A DNA stretch of 64,000 nt from positions 1 through 64,000 of the forward strand of contig CAZMZC010000008.1 in NCBI GenBank assembly GCA_964570685.1, read 5' to 3'. The notes under the pieces were generated by a model. It was not told the DNA's origin. It worked only from the letters and a program-made list of their open reading frames with translations, and searched no databases. Numbering within the stretch: the stretch's first letter is position 1; each line of letters starts with the position of its first letter. The translations under genes were made by a program, and so were the position numbers. Shown here piece by piece: positions 17,295-26,626 of this stretch. This DNA is from UBA1189 sp964570685 (GTDB lineage Bacteria > Bacteroidota > Bacteroidia > Bacteroidales > Bacteroidaceae).

Positions 17295-18566
17295 TTATCC
17301 CTGAATAGCAGCTACGCCGGGGAGCACCTTGCCTTCGATAGCCTCAAGCAGAGCACCACCACCGGTAGAGATGTATGATACCTGGTCGGCCAATCCGAAC
17401 TTGTTTACGCAAGCTACTGAGTCGCCACCACCGATGAGTGAGAAAGCACCTTCAGCTGTAGCCTTAGCAATAGCCTCGCCGATAGCGCGTGAACCAGCAG
17501 TAAAGGCATCGCACTCGAATACACCGGCAGGACCGTTCCACAGGATGGTCTTGGCCCCCTCGATAGCAGCAGCAAATGCCTTCTGGCTCTCAACACCGGC
17601 ATCAACGCCTTCGAAGCCAGCGGGAACTGCATTGGAGGGACAGGTGATAATCTCGGCATCCTCCTTCACGCTCATTGTACCGAAGTCGAGACCGTTGGTT
17701 GCGGTGCAGTCTGTACCGAGTACCAGCTCTACGCCATTCTTCTTGGCCAGCTCCTCAACACCCAGTGCAACGTCGAGCTTGTCCATCTCAACGATTGATT
17801 CGCCAATCTCGCCACCGTGAGCCTTTGAGAATGTATAGGTCATACCACCGCAGAGGATGAGCTTGTCAACCTTGCCCAGCAGGTTCTCGATGATACCAAT
17901 CTTTGAAGATACCTTCGAACCACCCATGATGGCTACGAAGGGGCGCTTGATGTTTGACAGTACGTTGTCAACAGCCTGTACCTCCTTCTGCATGAGGTAG
18001 CCGAGCATCTTGTTGTCGGCATCGAAGTAGTCGGCGATAACAGCGGTAGAAGCGTGCTTGCGGTGAGCGGTACCGAAGGCATCGTTGATGTAGCAGTCGG
18101 CATACGAAGCGAGCGTCTTGGCAAACTCCTTCTGTGAAGCCTTCATAGCCTTCTTTGCCTCCTCGTAAGCGGGGTCAGCCTTGTCGATACCTACGGGCTT
18201 GCCCTCCTCTTCGGGGTAGAAACGGAGGTTCTCGAGCATGAGCACCTCGCCGGGCTTCAGTGCAGCGGCAGCCTCAGCGGCCTTGGCGCAGTCGGGAGCG
18301 AACCGTACGGCTACACCGAGCTTCTCAGATACAGCGTCAACAATCTGGCTGAGCGAGAACTTGGCGTTCACCTTGCCTTTGGGCTTGCCCATGTGCGACA
18401 TGATGATGAGTGCACCACCGTCGGCCAACACCTTCTTCAGTGTGGGGAGTGCACCGCGGATACGGGTGTCGTCAGTAATCTTACCTTCTTCGTTCAAGGG
18501 TACATTGAAGTCCACGCGAACGATTGCCTTCTTGCCGGCAAAGCTGTAGTTGTCAATGTTTTGCAT
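17295..18566 (-). CDS. pgk: Phosphoglycerate kinase
   Basis: Glycolytic enzyme that transfers phosphate from 1,3-bisphosphoglycerate to ADP. 423 residues, slightly over the usual 390-417. Visible motifs: RVDFNVPL (about 18-25), SHMGKPKG, MLENLRFYPEE, NDAFGTAHRKHAS, the IMGGSKVSSKIG hinge region, WNGPAGVFE, and the C-terminal GGGDSVA nucleotide loop. Single-gene unit. A -7 box (TAACTTTG on the minus strand) is at 18615-18622. Confidence 0.97.
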   Translation of the reverse strand: MQNIDNYSFAGKKAIVRVDFNVPLNEEGKITDDTRIRGALPTLKKVLADGGALIIMSHMGKPKGKVNAKFSLSQIVDAVSEKLGVAVRFAPDCAKAAEAAAALKPGEVLMLENLRFYPEEEGKPVGIDKADPAYEEAKKAMKASQKEFAKTLASYADCYINDAFGTAHRKHASTAVIADYFDADNKMLGYLMQKEVQAVDNVLSNIKRPFVAIMGGSKVSSKIGIIENLLGKVDKLILCGGMTYTFSKAHGGEIGESIVEMDKLDVALGVEELAKKNGVELVLGTDCTATNGLDFGTMSVKEDAEIITCPSNAVPAGFEGVDAGVESQKAFAAAIEGAKTILWNGPAGVFECDAFTAGSRAIGEAIAKATAEGAFSLIGGGDSVACVNKFGLADQVSYISTGGGALLEAIEGKVLPGVAAIQG

Positions 18567-18696
18567 AATACTTGTATGTTAATAAGTTATGAGTTATATT
18601 TTCATTAGTCTCCGCAAAGTTAGCAAAAGGTTTGTTAACTCGTGCATAAAAAGGTGATAAATCTTGCCGAAGGGGTGTTTTTCTCCTTCAGCCTCA

Positions 18697-19353
18697 TCAC
18701 TCCTTGTCTATGGGACTCATTTTCTTGTAATGCTTGCATAGCATCTTCAGCCCACACTCCCCACACTTCGGCTTACGGGCTATGCAAGTGTAGCGGCCAT
18801 GCAGGATGAGCCAATGGTGAGCGATAGGGATGAGTTCATCAGGAATGTGGTGTGTGAGCTCCTTCTCTACGCTATAAGGAGTGGTACAGCGGGCGGGCAC
18901 CAAGCCTATGCGGTGGCTCACTCGGAATACGTGCGTGTCGACAGCAAAAGCCGCCTTGCCCCATACTACAGCTTGAATGACGTTGGCCGTCTTACGCCCC
19001 ACGCCTGGCAGCCGCACCAGTTCCTCCAATGTGTCGGGCACCTCGCCTCCGAAGTCCCTCATCAGCATCTGCGCCATACCCACCAGGTGCTTGGCCTTGT
19101 TGTTGGGGTACGACACGCTCCGTATGTATTCGAATATCACCTCGGGCGTAGCCAGTGCCATGGCCTCGGCAGTGGGATAGTCGTGCATGAGGCGCGGCGT
19201 CACCATATTGACCCGCTTGTCGGTACACTGGGCCGAGAGTATCACCGCCACCAGCAGACTGAACGGCGAGTCGTAGTGCAACTCCGTCTCAGCCACCGGC
19301 ATTGCCTCCTTGAAGTAGTCAATCGTGCGGTCGTATAGTTCTTGCTTCTTCAT
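18697..19353 (-). CDS. nth: Endonuclease III
   Basis: Base-excision repair glycosylase and AP lyase for oxidised pyrimidines. 218 residues from ATG 19353 (MKKQELYDRTIDYF); an in-frame ATG at 19395 adds 14 residues that look non-native. The helix-hairpin-helix with catalytic Lys is LPGVGRKTANVI and the catalytic Asp is in AVDTHVFR. The [4Fe-4S] loop C-x6-C-x2-C-x5-C is present (CIARKPKCGECGLKMLC). A -7 box TATATTTG (minus) at 19371-19378 gives a very short leader. Confidence 0.96.
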   Translation of the reverse strand: MKKQELYDRTIDYFKEAMPVAETELHYDSPFSLLVAVILSAQCTDKRVNMVTPRLMHDYPTAEAMALATPEVIFEYIRSVSYPNNKAKHLVGMAQMLMRDFGGEVPDTLEELVRLPGVGRKTANVIQAVVWGKAAFAVDTHVFRVSHRIGLVPARCTTPYSVEKELTHHIPDELIPIAHHWLILHGRYTCIARKPKCGECGLKMLCKHYKKMSPIDKE

Positions 19354-19436
19354 CTTATACAAAATCGATGCAAATATAGCGCATTGCGATGACAAAATTA
19401 AATTATCGCCGAAAAGTTATTAACAAAATCGGGGAG

Positions 19437-19445
19437 TTATCCACA
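19437..19445 (+). other. Isolated DnaA box upstream of parA
   Basis: TTATCCACA, a perfect consensus, in the 179-nt gap between divergent nth and parA. Only one copy; no AT-rich unwinding element or box cluster. Confidence 0.25.
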
Positions 19446-19532
19446 TTTTTAGAAAGTTTAGGACGTTTTTTAGGAATATTACACAGATATTTGTTTATTT
19501 CGCGGTCGGAAACAAAAAGCAAGTATTAGAAA

Positions 19533-20294
19533 ATGGGAAAGATTATCGCATTGGCCAACCAAAAGGGAGGTGTAGGCAAGACTACCACCGCCATCAACCT
19601 CGCCGCCTCGCTGGCTACGCTGGAGAAGAAAGTACTGCTCATCGATGCCGACCCGCAGGCCAACGCCTCATCGGGCCTCGGCGTAGACATCCACAATGTG
19701 GATTGCTCTATCTACGAATGCCTCATCGATGGCCGCGACCCTCGCGAAGCCATCTATACCACAGATATCGAAGGACTTGAAGTGATAGCCTCGCACATCG
19801 ACCTCGTAGGTGCCGAGATTGAGATGCTCAACCTCGAACAACGCGAGACCGTGCTCAAGCGCATGCTCGAACCCTTCGAAAAGGAATACGACTACATCCT
19901 CATCGACTGCTCGCCCTCGCTGGGTCTCATCACGGTGAACGCCCTCACGGCGGCCCACTCGGTGATAATCCCTGTACAGTGCGAGTACTTCGCCTTGGAG
20001 GGCATCAGCAAGCTGCTCAATACCATCAAGATTATCAAGTCGAAGCTCAACCCCGGGCTCAGCATCGAGGGCTTCCTGCTCACGATGTACGACTCGCGCC
20101 TACGCCTCAGCAACCAGGTGCTCGACGAGGTGCGCCGCCACTTCCAGGAGCTGGTGTTCGACACCGTCATCCAGCGCAACGTACGCCTGAGCGAAGCACC
20201 CAGCCACGGCATCCCCGCCATCCTCTACGATGCCGAGTCGAAGGGAGCACAGAACTACTTGACATTGGCGCAAGAAATTATTAAGAAGAACTAA
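19533..20294 (+). CDS. parA: Chromosome partitioning ATPase ParA/Soj
   Basis: 253-residue deviant Walker A ATPase (KGGVGKTTTAINLA, residues 11-24; Walker B region YILIDCSPSLGLI). It acts on the nucleoid and moves ParB-bound origin regions. Length and the following parB show the chromosomal Soj type. First gene of the parA-parB-DUF5683 unit; parB begins 3 nt later. Confidence 0.96.
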   Translation: MGKIIALANQKGGVGKTTTAINLAASLATLEKKVLLIDADPQANASSGLGVDIHNVDCSIYECLIDGRDPREAIYTTDIEGLEVIASHIDLVGAEIEMLNLEQRETVLKRMLEPFEKEYDYILIDCSPSLGLITVNALTAAHSVIIPVQCEYFALEGISKLLNTIKIIKSKLNPGLSIEGFLLTMYDSRLRLSNQVLDEVRRHFQELVFDTVIQRNVRLSEAPSHGIPAILYDAESKGAQNYLTLAQEIIKKN

Positions 20295-20297
20295 TCT

Positions 20298-21170
20298 ATG
20301 GCAACAAAGAAATACCCCTCACTAGGCCGCGGCCTCGATGCCCTCATCTCCACCGACACGGTGAAGACCGAAGGCTCATCATCCATCAGCGAGATAGCCA
20401 TCAGCAAGATTAAGGCCAACCCCAACCAGCCGCGCCGCGAGTTTGACCCCGAGGCACTGCAAGAGCTTGCCGACTCCATCAAGGAGATTGGCATCATACA
20501 GCCCATCACCCTGCGCAAGATGGACGACGGCACCTACCAGATTATCGCCGGCGAACGCCGCTTCCGCGCATCACAGCTGGCCGGACTCACCACCGTGCCC
20601 GCCTACATACGCACTGCCGACGACGAGAACGTGATGGAGATGGCCCTCATTGAGAACATACAGCGCGAAGACCTCAACTCTATGGAGATAGCCCTCGCCT
20701 ACCAGCACCTGCTCGAAGAATACGATCTCACCCAAGAACGTCTGAGCGAGCGTGTGGGCAAGAAACGTACCACCATTGCCAACTACCTGCGCCTGCTCAA
20801 GCTGCCCGCACAGATACAGATGGCCCTCAAGAACCGCGAACTCGACATGGGCCACGCCCGCACACTGCTCGCCCTCGACAACCCCATAGAGCAGATACAG
20901 CTCTTCGAGGAGATACAGACCTTCGGATACTCCGTACGCAAGGTAGAAGACATCGTCAAGAAGAAAAAGGAGAAAGCAGCCGCCAAGAAAAGCGAGAAGA
21001 AGACCGCCAGCGACTACGACATCCTCAAGAAGCACCTCGCCAACTTCTTCCAGACCGACGTGCAGCTCACCTGCAGCGCCAAGGGAAAAGGCAAGATAGC
21101 CATCAGCTTCAAGAACGAAGAAGAACTGGAACGCATCATCGCATTGCTGGACAAACTCAAGGAAAAATGA
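20298..21170 (+). CDS. parB: Chromosome partitioning protein ParB/Spo0J
   Basis: 290 residues. The N-terminal nuclease-like/CTPase domain has NPNQPRREFD and IAGERRFRASQLAGL. The helix-turn-helix region that reads parS follows (LTQERLSERVGKKRTTIANY). There is a lysine-rich linker at about 215-235 and a C-terminal dimerisation domain. It overlaps the next gene by 4 nt. No parS 16-mer was seen nearby. Confidence 0.96.
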   Translation: MATKKYPSLGRGLDALISTDTVKTEGSSSISEIAISKIKANPNQPRREFDPEALQELADSIKEIGIIQPITLRKMDDGTYQIIAGERRFRASQLAGLTTVPAYIRTADDENVMEMALIENIQREDLNSMEIALAYQHLLEEYDLTQERLSERVGKKRTTIANYLRLLKLPAQIQMALKNRELDMGHARTLLALDNPIEQIQLFEEIQTFGYSVRKVEDIVKKKKEKAAAKKSEKKTASDYDILKKHLANFFQTDVQLTCSAKGKGKIAISFKNEEELERIIALLDKLKEK

Positions 21171-22045
21171 CACTCCACCTCAGAAGAGCCATACAGCCCC
21201 TACTCCTCGCCGTGATGCTATGCCTACCCGCCACGCTGGCAGCGCAGGCCACAACACTTATGGCCGATAGCATCACACACACCGTCAAGTCGGGCGACAA
21301 GCAACCCCTCAAGCCCTTGCACGACAGCCGTCTCACCTTGGGCGACACCCTCCCCACCCTCACTCCACGCGAGGCACGGGCCGTAATGCTCAGCGACTCA
21401 CTGCACCGCGCAGCCCCTGCCGAGCTGGGCATATCCTCCGAGAGCACCGCATACTCAGACACCCCCGAATACCCCGATTCAACGAAAGCAGCGAAAACCT
21501 CCTCGCAGCGCAGCGAGCTGCGCAAGCAGAAGCTCGCCACCTTCACCCCCGACCCCGACAAGGCCACGTGGCTGGGCATCGTATTCCCCGGAGGCGGACA
21601 AATCTACAACCACAAATACTGGAAGCTACCCATCGTCTACGGCGGCTTCCTCGGCTGCGCCTACGCCCTCAACTGGAACAACCAGATGTACAGCGACTAC
21701 TCGCAAGCCTACCTCGACATCATGGACGATGACCCCGGCACCGCCAGCTACGAAGACTTCCTCCCACCCCGCTACAACGTGGAGGCCAACCGCGACTACC
21801 TGGAGCGCGTCTTCAAGAACCGCAAGGACAACTACCGCCGCCAGCGCGACCTCAGCATCTTCTGCTTCATCGGCGTATACCTCATCTCCGTCATCGATGC
21901 CTACGTCGACGCCGAACTCTCCAACTTCGACATCTCCGAAGACCTCACCGTACAAGTGCGCCCCAGCGTCATCGACAACAAGCACTACAACGCCACGCCA
22001 CGCAACACCCAGTCCTACGGGCTGCAGTGCAGCATCAGCTTCTGA
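21167..22045 (+). CDS. DUF5683 family membrane protein
   Basis: 292 residues. Signal-like N terminus (about 9-26), a low-complexity Ser/Thr/Pro linker to about 120, then WLGIVFPGGGQIYNHKYWK, typical of DUF5683, with hydrophobic stretches at about 150-168 and 228-245. The start overlaps the parB stop by 4 nt. In Bacteroides this gene is normally followed by mltD and rel; here those genes lie 15.7 kb away. Function unknown; the context suggests a cell-envelope role coordinated with segregation. Confidence 0.85.
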   Translation: MTLHLRRAIQPLLLAVMLCLPATLAAQATTLMADSITHTVKSGDKQPLKPLHDSRLTLGDTLPTLTPREARAVMLSDSLHRAAPAELGISSESTAYSDTPEYPDSTKAAKTSSQRSELRKQKLATFTPDPDKATWLGIVFPGGGQIYNHKYWKLPIVYGGFLGCAYALNWNNQMYSDYSQAYLDIMDDDPGTASYEDFLPPRYNVEANRDYLERVFKNRKDNYRRQRDLSIFCFIGVYLISVIDAYVDAELSNFDISEDLTVQVRPSVIDNKHYNATPRNTQSYGLQCSISF

Positions 22046-22054
22046 GCGTTAATA

Positions 22055-23194
22055 TCATTCATGCAATTTCTCTTGCAATATCCGCTCCACCTCCTCGACC
22101 GTAGGTGATACGGCAAGGATAGTGCCGTCGCGGTCAACAAGCACGGTGATGCCGCCTGCCCGGCTAACACCATATTTCTCCCAAATCTTATGCTCATCGT
22201 GCAGTTCCAACAGATTGAGCCAAGGGTAGCCATCGCGTGCAAGGGCACGCTCCATATCCTCACGCTTGCTTTCGCGAGCCACGCCTACGACCGTGAAGCC
22301 GCGCTCCTTATACTTCTCATATACGGGAATTATGCTCCTCGAAATCTGTCGGCAGGAGCCACACCACGATGCCCAGAGGTCGATGAGGGCAACCTTACCG
22401 GCAATCTCCTTGCTCAGCGTGTGCAGTGTGCCGTCGAGGGCAGGAGCAGTGAAGTCAACATAGCGATTACCTACCCTAATGCCAAGGCTCTCAGTCCACT
22501 TCTCTATCTGCTTGCTCAGCGGATGCCCAGGGAAGAGCGGTTGGTATATTTCGTTGTACAGTGCGATACAAAGAGATTCATCCGCTTCCGAACTGCTCAT
22601 CCACACCGCTTGCCGCATCAGCAAATACAGACCTACGATAGAACGATCGTTGCGTATGAAGTCTTCGGCGCATTTGTTCTGCGTTGTGCGGAACATCGTG
22701 TTCAACTCCTCCATGCGTGGGGAATCCCATTGCTCAATGTTAATCAAGGAGTCGATTTCTTGCAGTAATGGGGCAAGCCTGCGGTTCTGTTCCGCGTCAA
22801 ATTCTCTGAATCTTATATTGATAGGGCCGTCACACTTTACGGTAGGCGGCTTGGCATCTCTTTCGTAATGGTAGAAGGTGGCATTTATCGTTCCCTCCTC
22901 TGCAAAGAACTCACAAAGAAACATGCAGCCAAGATTGTTCTCCTCCATTGATACAAGCATGTAGGGCATCACCTCATCCACATAAAGGTCAAAAGCAAAC
23001 TTACCGTCTACCACAGGGATACTATCTGCATCCACTGCACGGAAGTCACTACCCGATGGAGCAAGCAACATCATCGTATAGGTAGAGTCGGGCACTGTGC
23101 CCTCAAAGCGGCAATGTATCTTGCCGTTCTTGTTTCCGCACGCCCCCAGCAGCACCGCTACGGTAAGGGCAAGGAATAGGTTGGTTGGTTTCAT
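22055..23194 (-). CDS. TlpA-like thioredoxin-fold lipoprotein
   Basis: 379 residues. The lipobox LLGAC puts the lipidated Cys at 19. The N-terminal part (about 25-130) resembles the DUF4369 beta domain, followed by a helical middle. The C-terminal thioredoxin domain has WASWCGSCRQ and GGITVLVDRDG. Such proteins act as periplasmic disulfide reductases; the partner is unknown. It lies 33 nt after the DUF4143 ATPase gene and may share its promoter. Its first ~58 bases nearly match those of the lipoprotein gene starting at 26626. Confidence 0.85.
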   Translation of the reverse strand: MKPTNLFLALTVAVLLGACGNKNGKIHCRFEGTVPDSTYTMMLLAPSGSDFRAVDADSIPVVDGKFAFDLYVDEVMPYMLVSMEENNLGCMFLCEFFAEEGTINATFYHYERDAKPPTVKCDGPINIRFREFDAEQNRRLAPLLQEIDSLINIEQWDSPRMEELNTMFRTTQNKCAEDFIRNDRSIVGLYLLMRQAVWMSSSEADESLCIALYNEIYQPLFPGHPLSKQIEKWTESLGIRVGNRYVDFTAPALDGTLHTLSKEIAGKVALIDLWASWCGSCRQISRSIIPVYEKYKERGFTVVGVARESKREDMERALARDGYPWLNLLELHDEHKIWEKYGVSRAGGITVLVDRDGTILAVSPTVEEVERILQEKLHE

Positions 23195-23227
23195 AGGCGT
23201 AGTGTATTTGGCAGGTTTTGTTCACTA

Positions 23228-24508
23228 TCATTTCATCGTCAGCATCCACTTCCAACATGGAATCACCTCAATGCTGCCGTACTTGTCAGTTACCGTATCC
23301 TCCTCATCATGGGTGATAATCACACGACGGCGGCAAGGATGCACATTGGGTAGCTTTGACAGTGCCCCCACCTCACGTGCCCAAGTCTGCTCATCAGCTA
23401 TGGAGTATGCGACTTGTATGGCCAACTCCTCTTCGGGTACATAGAAGTCCACCTCCACATTGGCGTTGTAGAAGTATACCCGTTCGTTATCCTGATCATG
23501 TCCGTATGTACGGAACAAAGCCAACGCCACTACATTCTCCAACAGAGCAGTATCAATGTTCAGCAACTGGAGCGACAAGAGTCCGTTATCTATAAAATAG
23601 TATTTACAGATGCTTTCTCGCTCAGTAAACGCCGAAGCAATATTTCTCAGTCGTAGCAGCAACCATGCATCTTCGGAGAAACTTACGTAGTTGGCTACGG
23701 TAGGCACGCTGATTCGTCCTGCTACGCTGGAGAGTATTTTCGATAGCCGGGTATAAGACACAGGATGCATCACGTTCTCGGCCAACTTCTTGGTCAGCAA
23801 TTGGAGCAACTTCGGATTAGAGATACCATTGCGTTGCACGATGTCGCCAAGATAAATCTTCTGAAACACACTTGCGAGATAAGCTCTCTTGACCGGCAGG
23901 TTCACCGCTTCGGGAAGTCCTCCCCAAGCCATATATTCTTGATAGGCCCGCATAAAACGGGCTTTCGACTCGGTAGCCGACAAAGCCAATTCGTCAAATG
24001 CCACCTGAGTATGGGTGAGATATTCCTTGAAACTGAGCGGGTAGACTTCTACGGGAAGGTAACGACCGCCCAAGTCGGCCATAATCTCACGTGACAGCAT
24101 CTTGGCATTGCTACCTGTAATGAATACGCTATACTTCTTATCGGCAAGGTTACGGGCAAACTTCTGCCAACCCTCAATGTTCTGTATCTCATCGAGAAAC
24201 AGCATAGGGCGCTTGCCGTACATCTCCTGATGACATTCCAAGATGAGGTTGAAGTCATCTGCCGAGAAGCCTTCGAGGCGAGCATCCTCAAAGTCAAGAT
24301 ATAGCATATCTTCCCAACCATGTCCTTCGCTGAGCATCTTGCGAATCTTCTGGAAAAGGAGAAATGACTTTCCTGAACGCCTGACTCCCACAAACACCTG
24401 CAAAGGGAAAGAGTCCAAGTCATATTCACGAGGATGAATCTCATACCTTTCAACATCCTTTTGATTGTCTAGTAGTACCTGACGGAGTATGTTTCTCGAA
24501 ATGGCCAT
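23228..24508 (-). CDS. AAA+ ATPase with DUF4143 C-terminal domain
   Basis: 426 residues. The P-loop is GVRRSGKSFLLF (41-52), Walker B is MLFLDEIQNIEGW, and the sensor-like strand is VFITGSNAKMLS. The C-terminal half has the DUF4143 nuclease-like pattern (WGGLPEAV; VYFYNANVEVDFYVPEE; AIQVAYSI). This is a large, frequently transferred family in Bacteroidota with no settled function. It has its own full promoter and stands in an accessory block. Confidence 0.9.
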   Translation of the reverse strand: MAISRNILRQVLLDNQKDVERYEIHPREYDLDSFPLQVFVGVRRSGKSFLLFQKIRKMLSEGHGWEDMLYLDFEDARLEGFSADDFNLILECHQEMYGKRPMLFLDEIQNIEGWQKFARNLADKKYSVFITGSNAKMLSREIMADLGGRYLPVEVYPLSFKEYLTHTQVAFDELALSATESKARFMRAYQEYMAWGGLPEAVNLPVKRAYLASVFQKIYLGDIVQRNGISNPKLLQLLTKKLAENVMHPVSYTRLSKILSSVAGRISVPTVANYVSFSEDAWLLLRLRNIASAFTERESICKYYFIDNGLLSLQLLNIDTALLENVVALALFRTYGHDQDNERVYFYNANVEVDFYVPEEELAIQVAYSIADEQTWAREVGALSKLPNVHPCRRRVIITHDEEDTVTDKYGSIEVIPCWKWMLTMK

Positions 24509-24553
24509 AGCCTCAAATCTTTATTTTATCAGACGAAATCTTATACAATAGCG

Positions 24554-24584
24554 CAAATTTATAAACTATGATTTAACAAAACAA
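24554..24584 (-). promoter_or_regulatory. Promoter of the DUF4143 ATPase
   Basis: On the minus strand TTG (24582-24584), 20 bp, TAAATTTG (24554-24561), 45 nt before the start. Confidence 0.8.
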
Positions 24585-24680
24585 GAAATAAACAACTTTT
24601 TTTACGAACAAGCTTTTTACGAACAAAGATATTACAATTGTAATGAGATGTGTCTGGTTTGTATTGTTACACGAATTTTA

Positions 24681-24730
24681 TTTATGGATAATTTATGGGC
24701 AATTTACGGGAATTTATGTTGAAAAAAGGA
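24681..24730 (+). repeat. Dispersed AT-rich repeat, copy 1
   Basis: Contains GGCAATTTACGGGAATTTA then TGTTGAAAAAAGGA. Related copies: 27078-27118 (GGTAATTTATGTTGAAAAAG) and 33008-33074 (GAGCAATTTACGGTAATT, a 26-bp insertion, then ATGTTGAAAAAGAAAGG). All three lie in the accessory block. Confidence 0.65.
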
Positions 24731-24787
24731 AGAAGACAAAAACAGTCATGTAATTGACCATAAATTTATTATGAATTATTGTTGCTG

Positions 24788-26626
24788 TCACTTACTCAAC
24801 TCCTCCTTCAGCGTACTCACCATCTTGGCGTGGTCGCGCAAGTCGTTGCGTAGGCTGTAATTGCCCTCCTTGTCGACAAGCACGTAGGATGGGATGCCAG
24901 TGACACCAAACATTTTGCTGGTCAGATAATCCCATTGTGCATCGTTCACTCGGTAGTGGATTCCCTTGATGCCCGGAATCATCTCTGAGTAGATGTTGAT
25001 GGGTGAGGTCTCGTTAGCTATGTATACCCACACGAGGTCTTCGCTGGAGAGTTCGCCTGTCTTATAGGGTTCTACAGCCTTGATGGCGTTTCTGCAAGGT
25101 CTGCACCACGTGTTCCAGAAGTCCACCAGTATTACTTTGCCTTTGTGTGGGGCGGTGATGGCTTCGAACAGAGCTTCGGGAGCGATGTCCTCTACGTGTG
25201 TCAAATCTTTGCGACTCGTTGCGATGGCTTCTCTTTTACGATTGATGATATCCTCACACATAGCAGCATAGAAAGGGTTGCTCCATTGGCGCATGGTTTG
25301 TAGTTCCTCATTGGTAAGTTGATTGCGATATGCTTTTGGTATAGCATTAAGCAATGCACTAAGTTCAAATAACATGCCTCGTTTTTCGCTATGGTCAAGC
25401 TTTTGTGTATTCTCCACTATGCTATTGGCACCAATAGTAAGTAGCAACCACGGATTGTCAAGATTGACAAGAGAATAGATTCTCTCATAATGTTTGGATT
25501 CGAATGGAACAGAAGTAATACCAACAGTATCGTTTTCGTCAGACTCAAAGTAACGTCTATAGTCATTCTTCAATGCATTTAGACAATTTATAAGAGTATT
25601 ATTCTTTCCAATTACCTTCTTCCATGGATGGCACGAAAAGTTGTCTATGTAGTCGCACTCATCATTATAATAGTCAATCAGTCGCTCTGTATATGCGTCC
25701 GCATCCGTCACATTCTCCACATAGTCATATGCAGTTAATGTGCCATTCCAGTCAAACGATGGTAGATTATTTAGCGCATCATAACGGCTTCCCTTGGTCC
25801 AACAACCTTTAATTGCAGGACTCTTTATAGGTGTTTTATAATTGTATCTAATACTTTGATTGATGCGGGAAAGGTTTACATAAAGGTTTATCTTTTCACC
25901 TGGAGCGAAGAAGAAGTTTTCGTGCCCCTTGCCGTCTACTATCACCCGGGAGCAGCCCGTACCATATTGGCGGAATCGGACTACACCCTTACCGGTCTTG
26001 GTATTAATATTTACATTAATTCTTCGTTGACCCTCAAAGGCAGTGGTCACTTGCAGTACAACATTCTTTATACTTCCCTCACGATAGCCCAGTAGGTGTA
26101 CGTTAATGGTGACATCGCCCATCTCGTAAGCATATTTGGGCATCTCGCCCGTAGTTTTTGGTATACGTTGTAATTCGCGAGGCAAGCCCTCTGGCTTGTT
26201 GGCATCCCTCTTGCCAGTCAAGTCAATATCGTAGATACGCCAATCGTTCTCGGTATCACTTTCGATATAGTCGAATGATGTGGTACTCTTAGGCAGTGGC
26301 TCAAATAGTAGCGTAAAGCACGTGTCACCATCCTCGGGCATATATAATTCTTTGTCAATCTCCACATCTATGCCGTCAAGCAGTTTGTATTCTTTTCCTT
26401 CTGCTACAAGATGTGTATATGAGGGTACTCTAATCCATGTGTTCGGGCGGCTAAATCCACGCACGGTGAGCACCGTGGTTGTGTCAGTCAACTCAATTTT
26501 CTCGAAAACAATGCTTGTCGTATTGGATGCACCTACAAGTGGAAATTCCACGACATTGCTTGTTCTCGCACACGCCCCCAACAGCACCGCTACGGCAAGG
26601 GCAAGGAATAGTTTGGTTGCTTTCAT
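24788..26626 (-). CDS. Thioredoxin-fold lipoprotein with extra N-terminal module
   Basis: 612 residues. Lipobox LLGAC (Cys19). Residues about 40-140 form a module ending FTLLFEPLPKSTTSFDYIES, which is also found in the secreted protein encoded at 27203-28339. A long helical middle follows, and the last ~130 residues are a thioredoxin domain (FWNTWCRPCRNAIK; VTGIPSYVLVDKEG). Presumed periplasmic redox lipoprotein. Its start overlaps the end of the rhuM remnant by 4 nt. The signal-peptide DNA is nearly the same as that of the gene starting at 23194. Confidence 0.82.
   Translation of the reverse strand: MKATKLFLALAVAVLLGACARTSNVVEFPLVGASNTTSIVFEKIELTDTTTVLTVRGFSRPNTWIRVPSYTHLVAEGKEYKLLDGIDVEIDKELYMPEDGDTCFTLLFEPLPKSTTSFDYIESDTENDWRIYDIDLTGKRDANKPEGLPRELQRIPKTTGEMPKYAYEMGDVTINVHLLGYREGSIKNVVLQVTTAFEGQRRINVNINTKTGKGVVRFRQYGTGCSRVIVDGKGHENFFFAPGEKINLYVNLSRINQSIRYNYKTPIKSPAIKGCWTKGSRYDALNNLPSFDWNGTLTAYDYVENVTDADAYTERLIDYYNDECDYIDNFSCHPWKKVIGKNNTLINCLNALKNDYRRYFESDENDTVGITSVPFESKHYERIYSLVNLDNPWLLLTIGANSIVENTQKLDHSEKRGMLFELSALLNAIPKAYRNQLTNEELQTMRQWSNPFYAAMCEDIINRKREAIATSRKDLTHVEDIAPEALFEAITAPHKGKVILVDFWNTWCRPCRNAIKAVEPYKTGELSSEDLVWVYIANETSPINIYSEMIPGIKGIHYRVNDAQWDYLTSKMFGVTGIPSYVLVDKEGNYSLRNDLRDHAKMVSTLKEELSK

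Noticed and set aside
70..19445. Two perfect DnaA boxes as an origin signal
   Set aside because: They are 19 kb apart and single. About one match per two such windows is expected by chance, and there is no box cluster or unwinding element.
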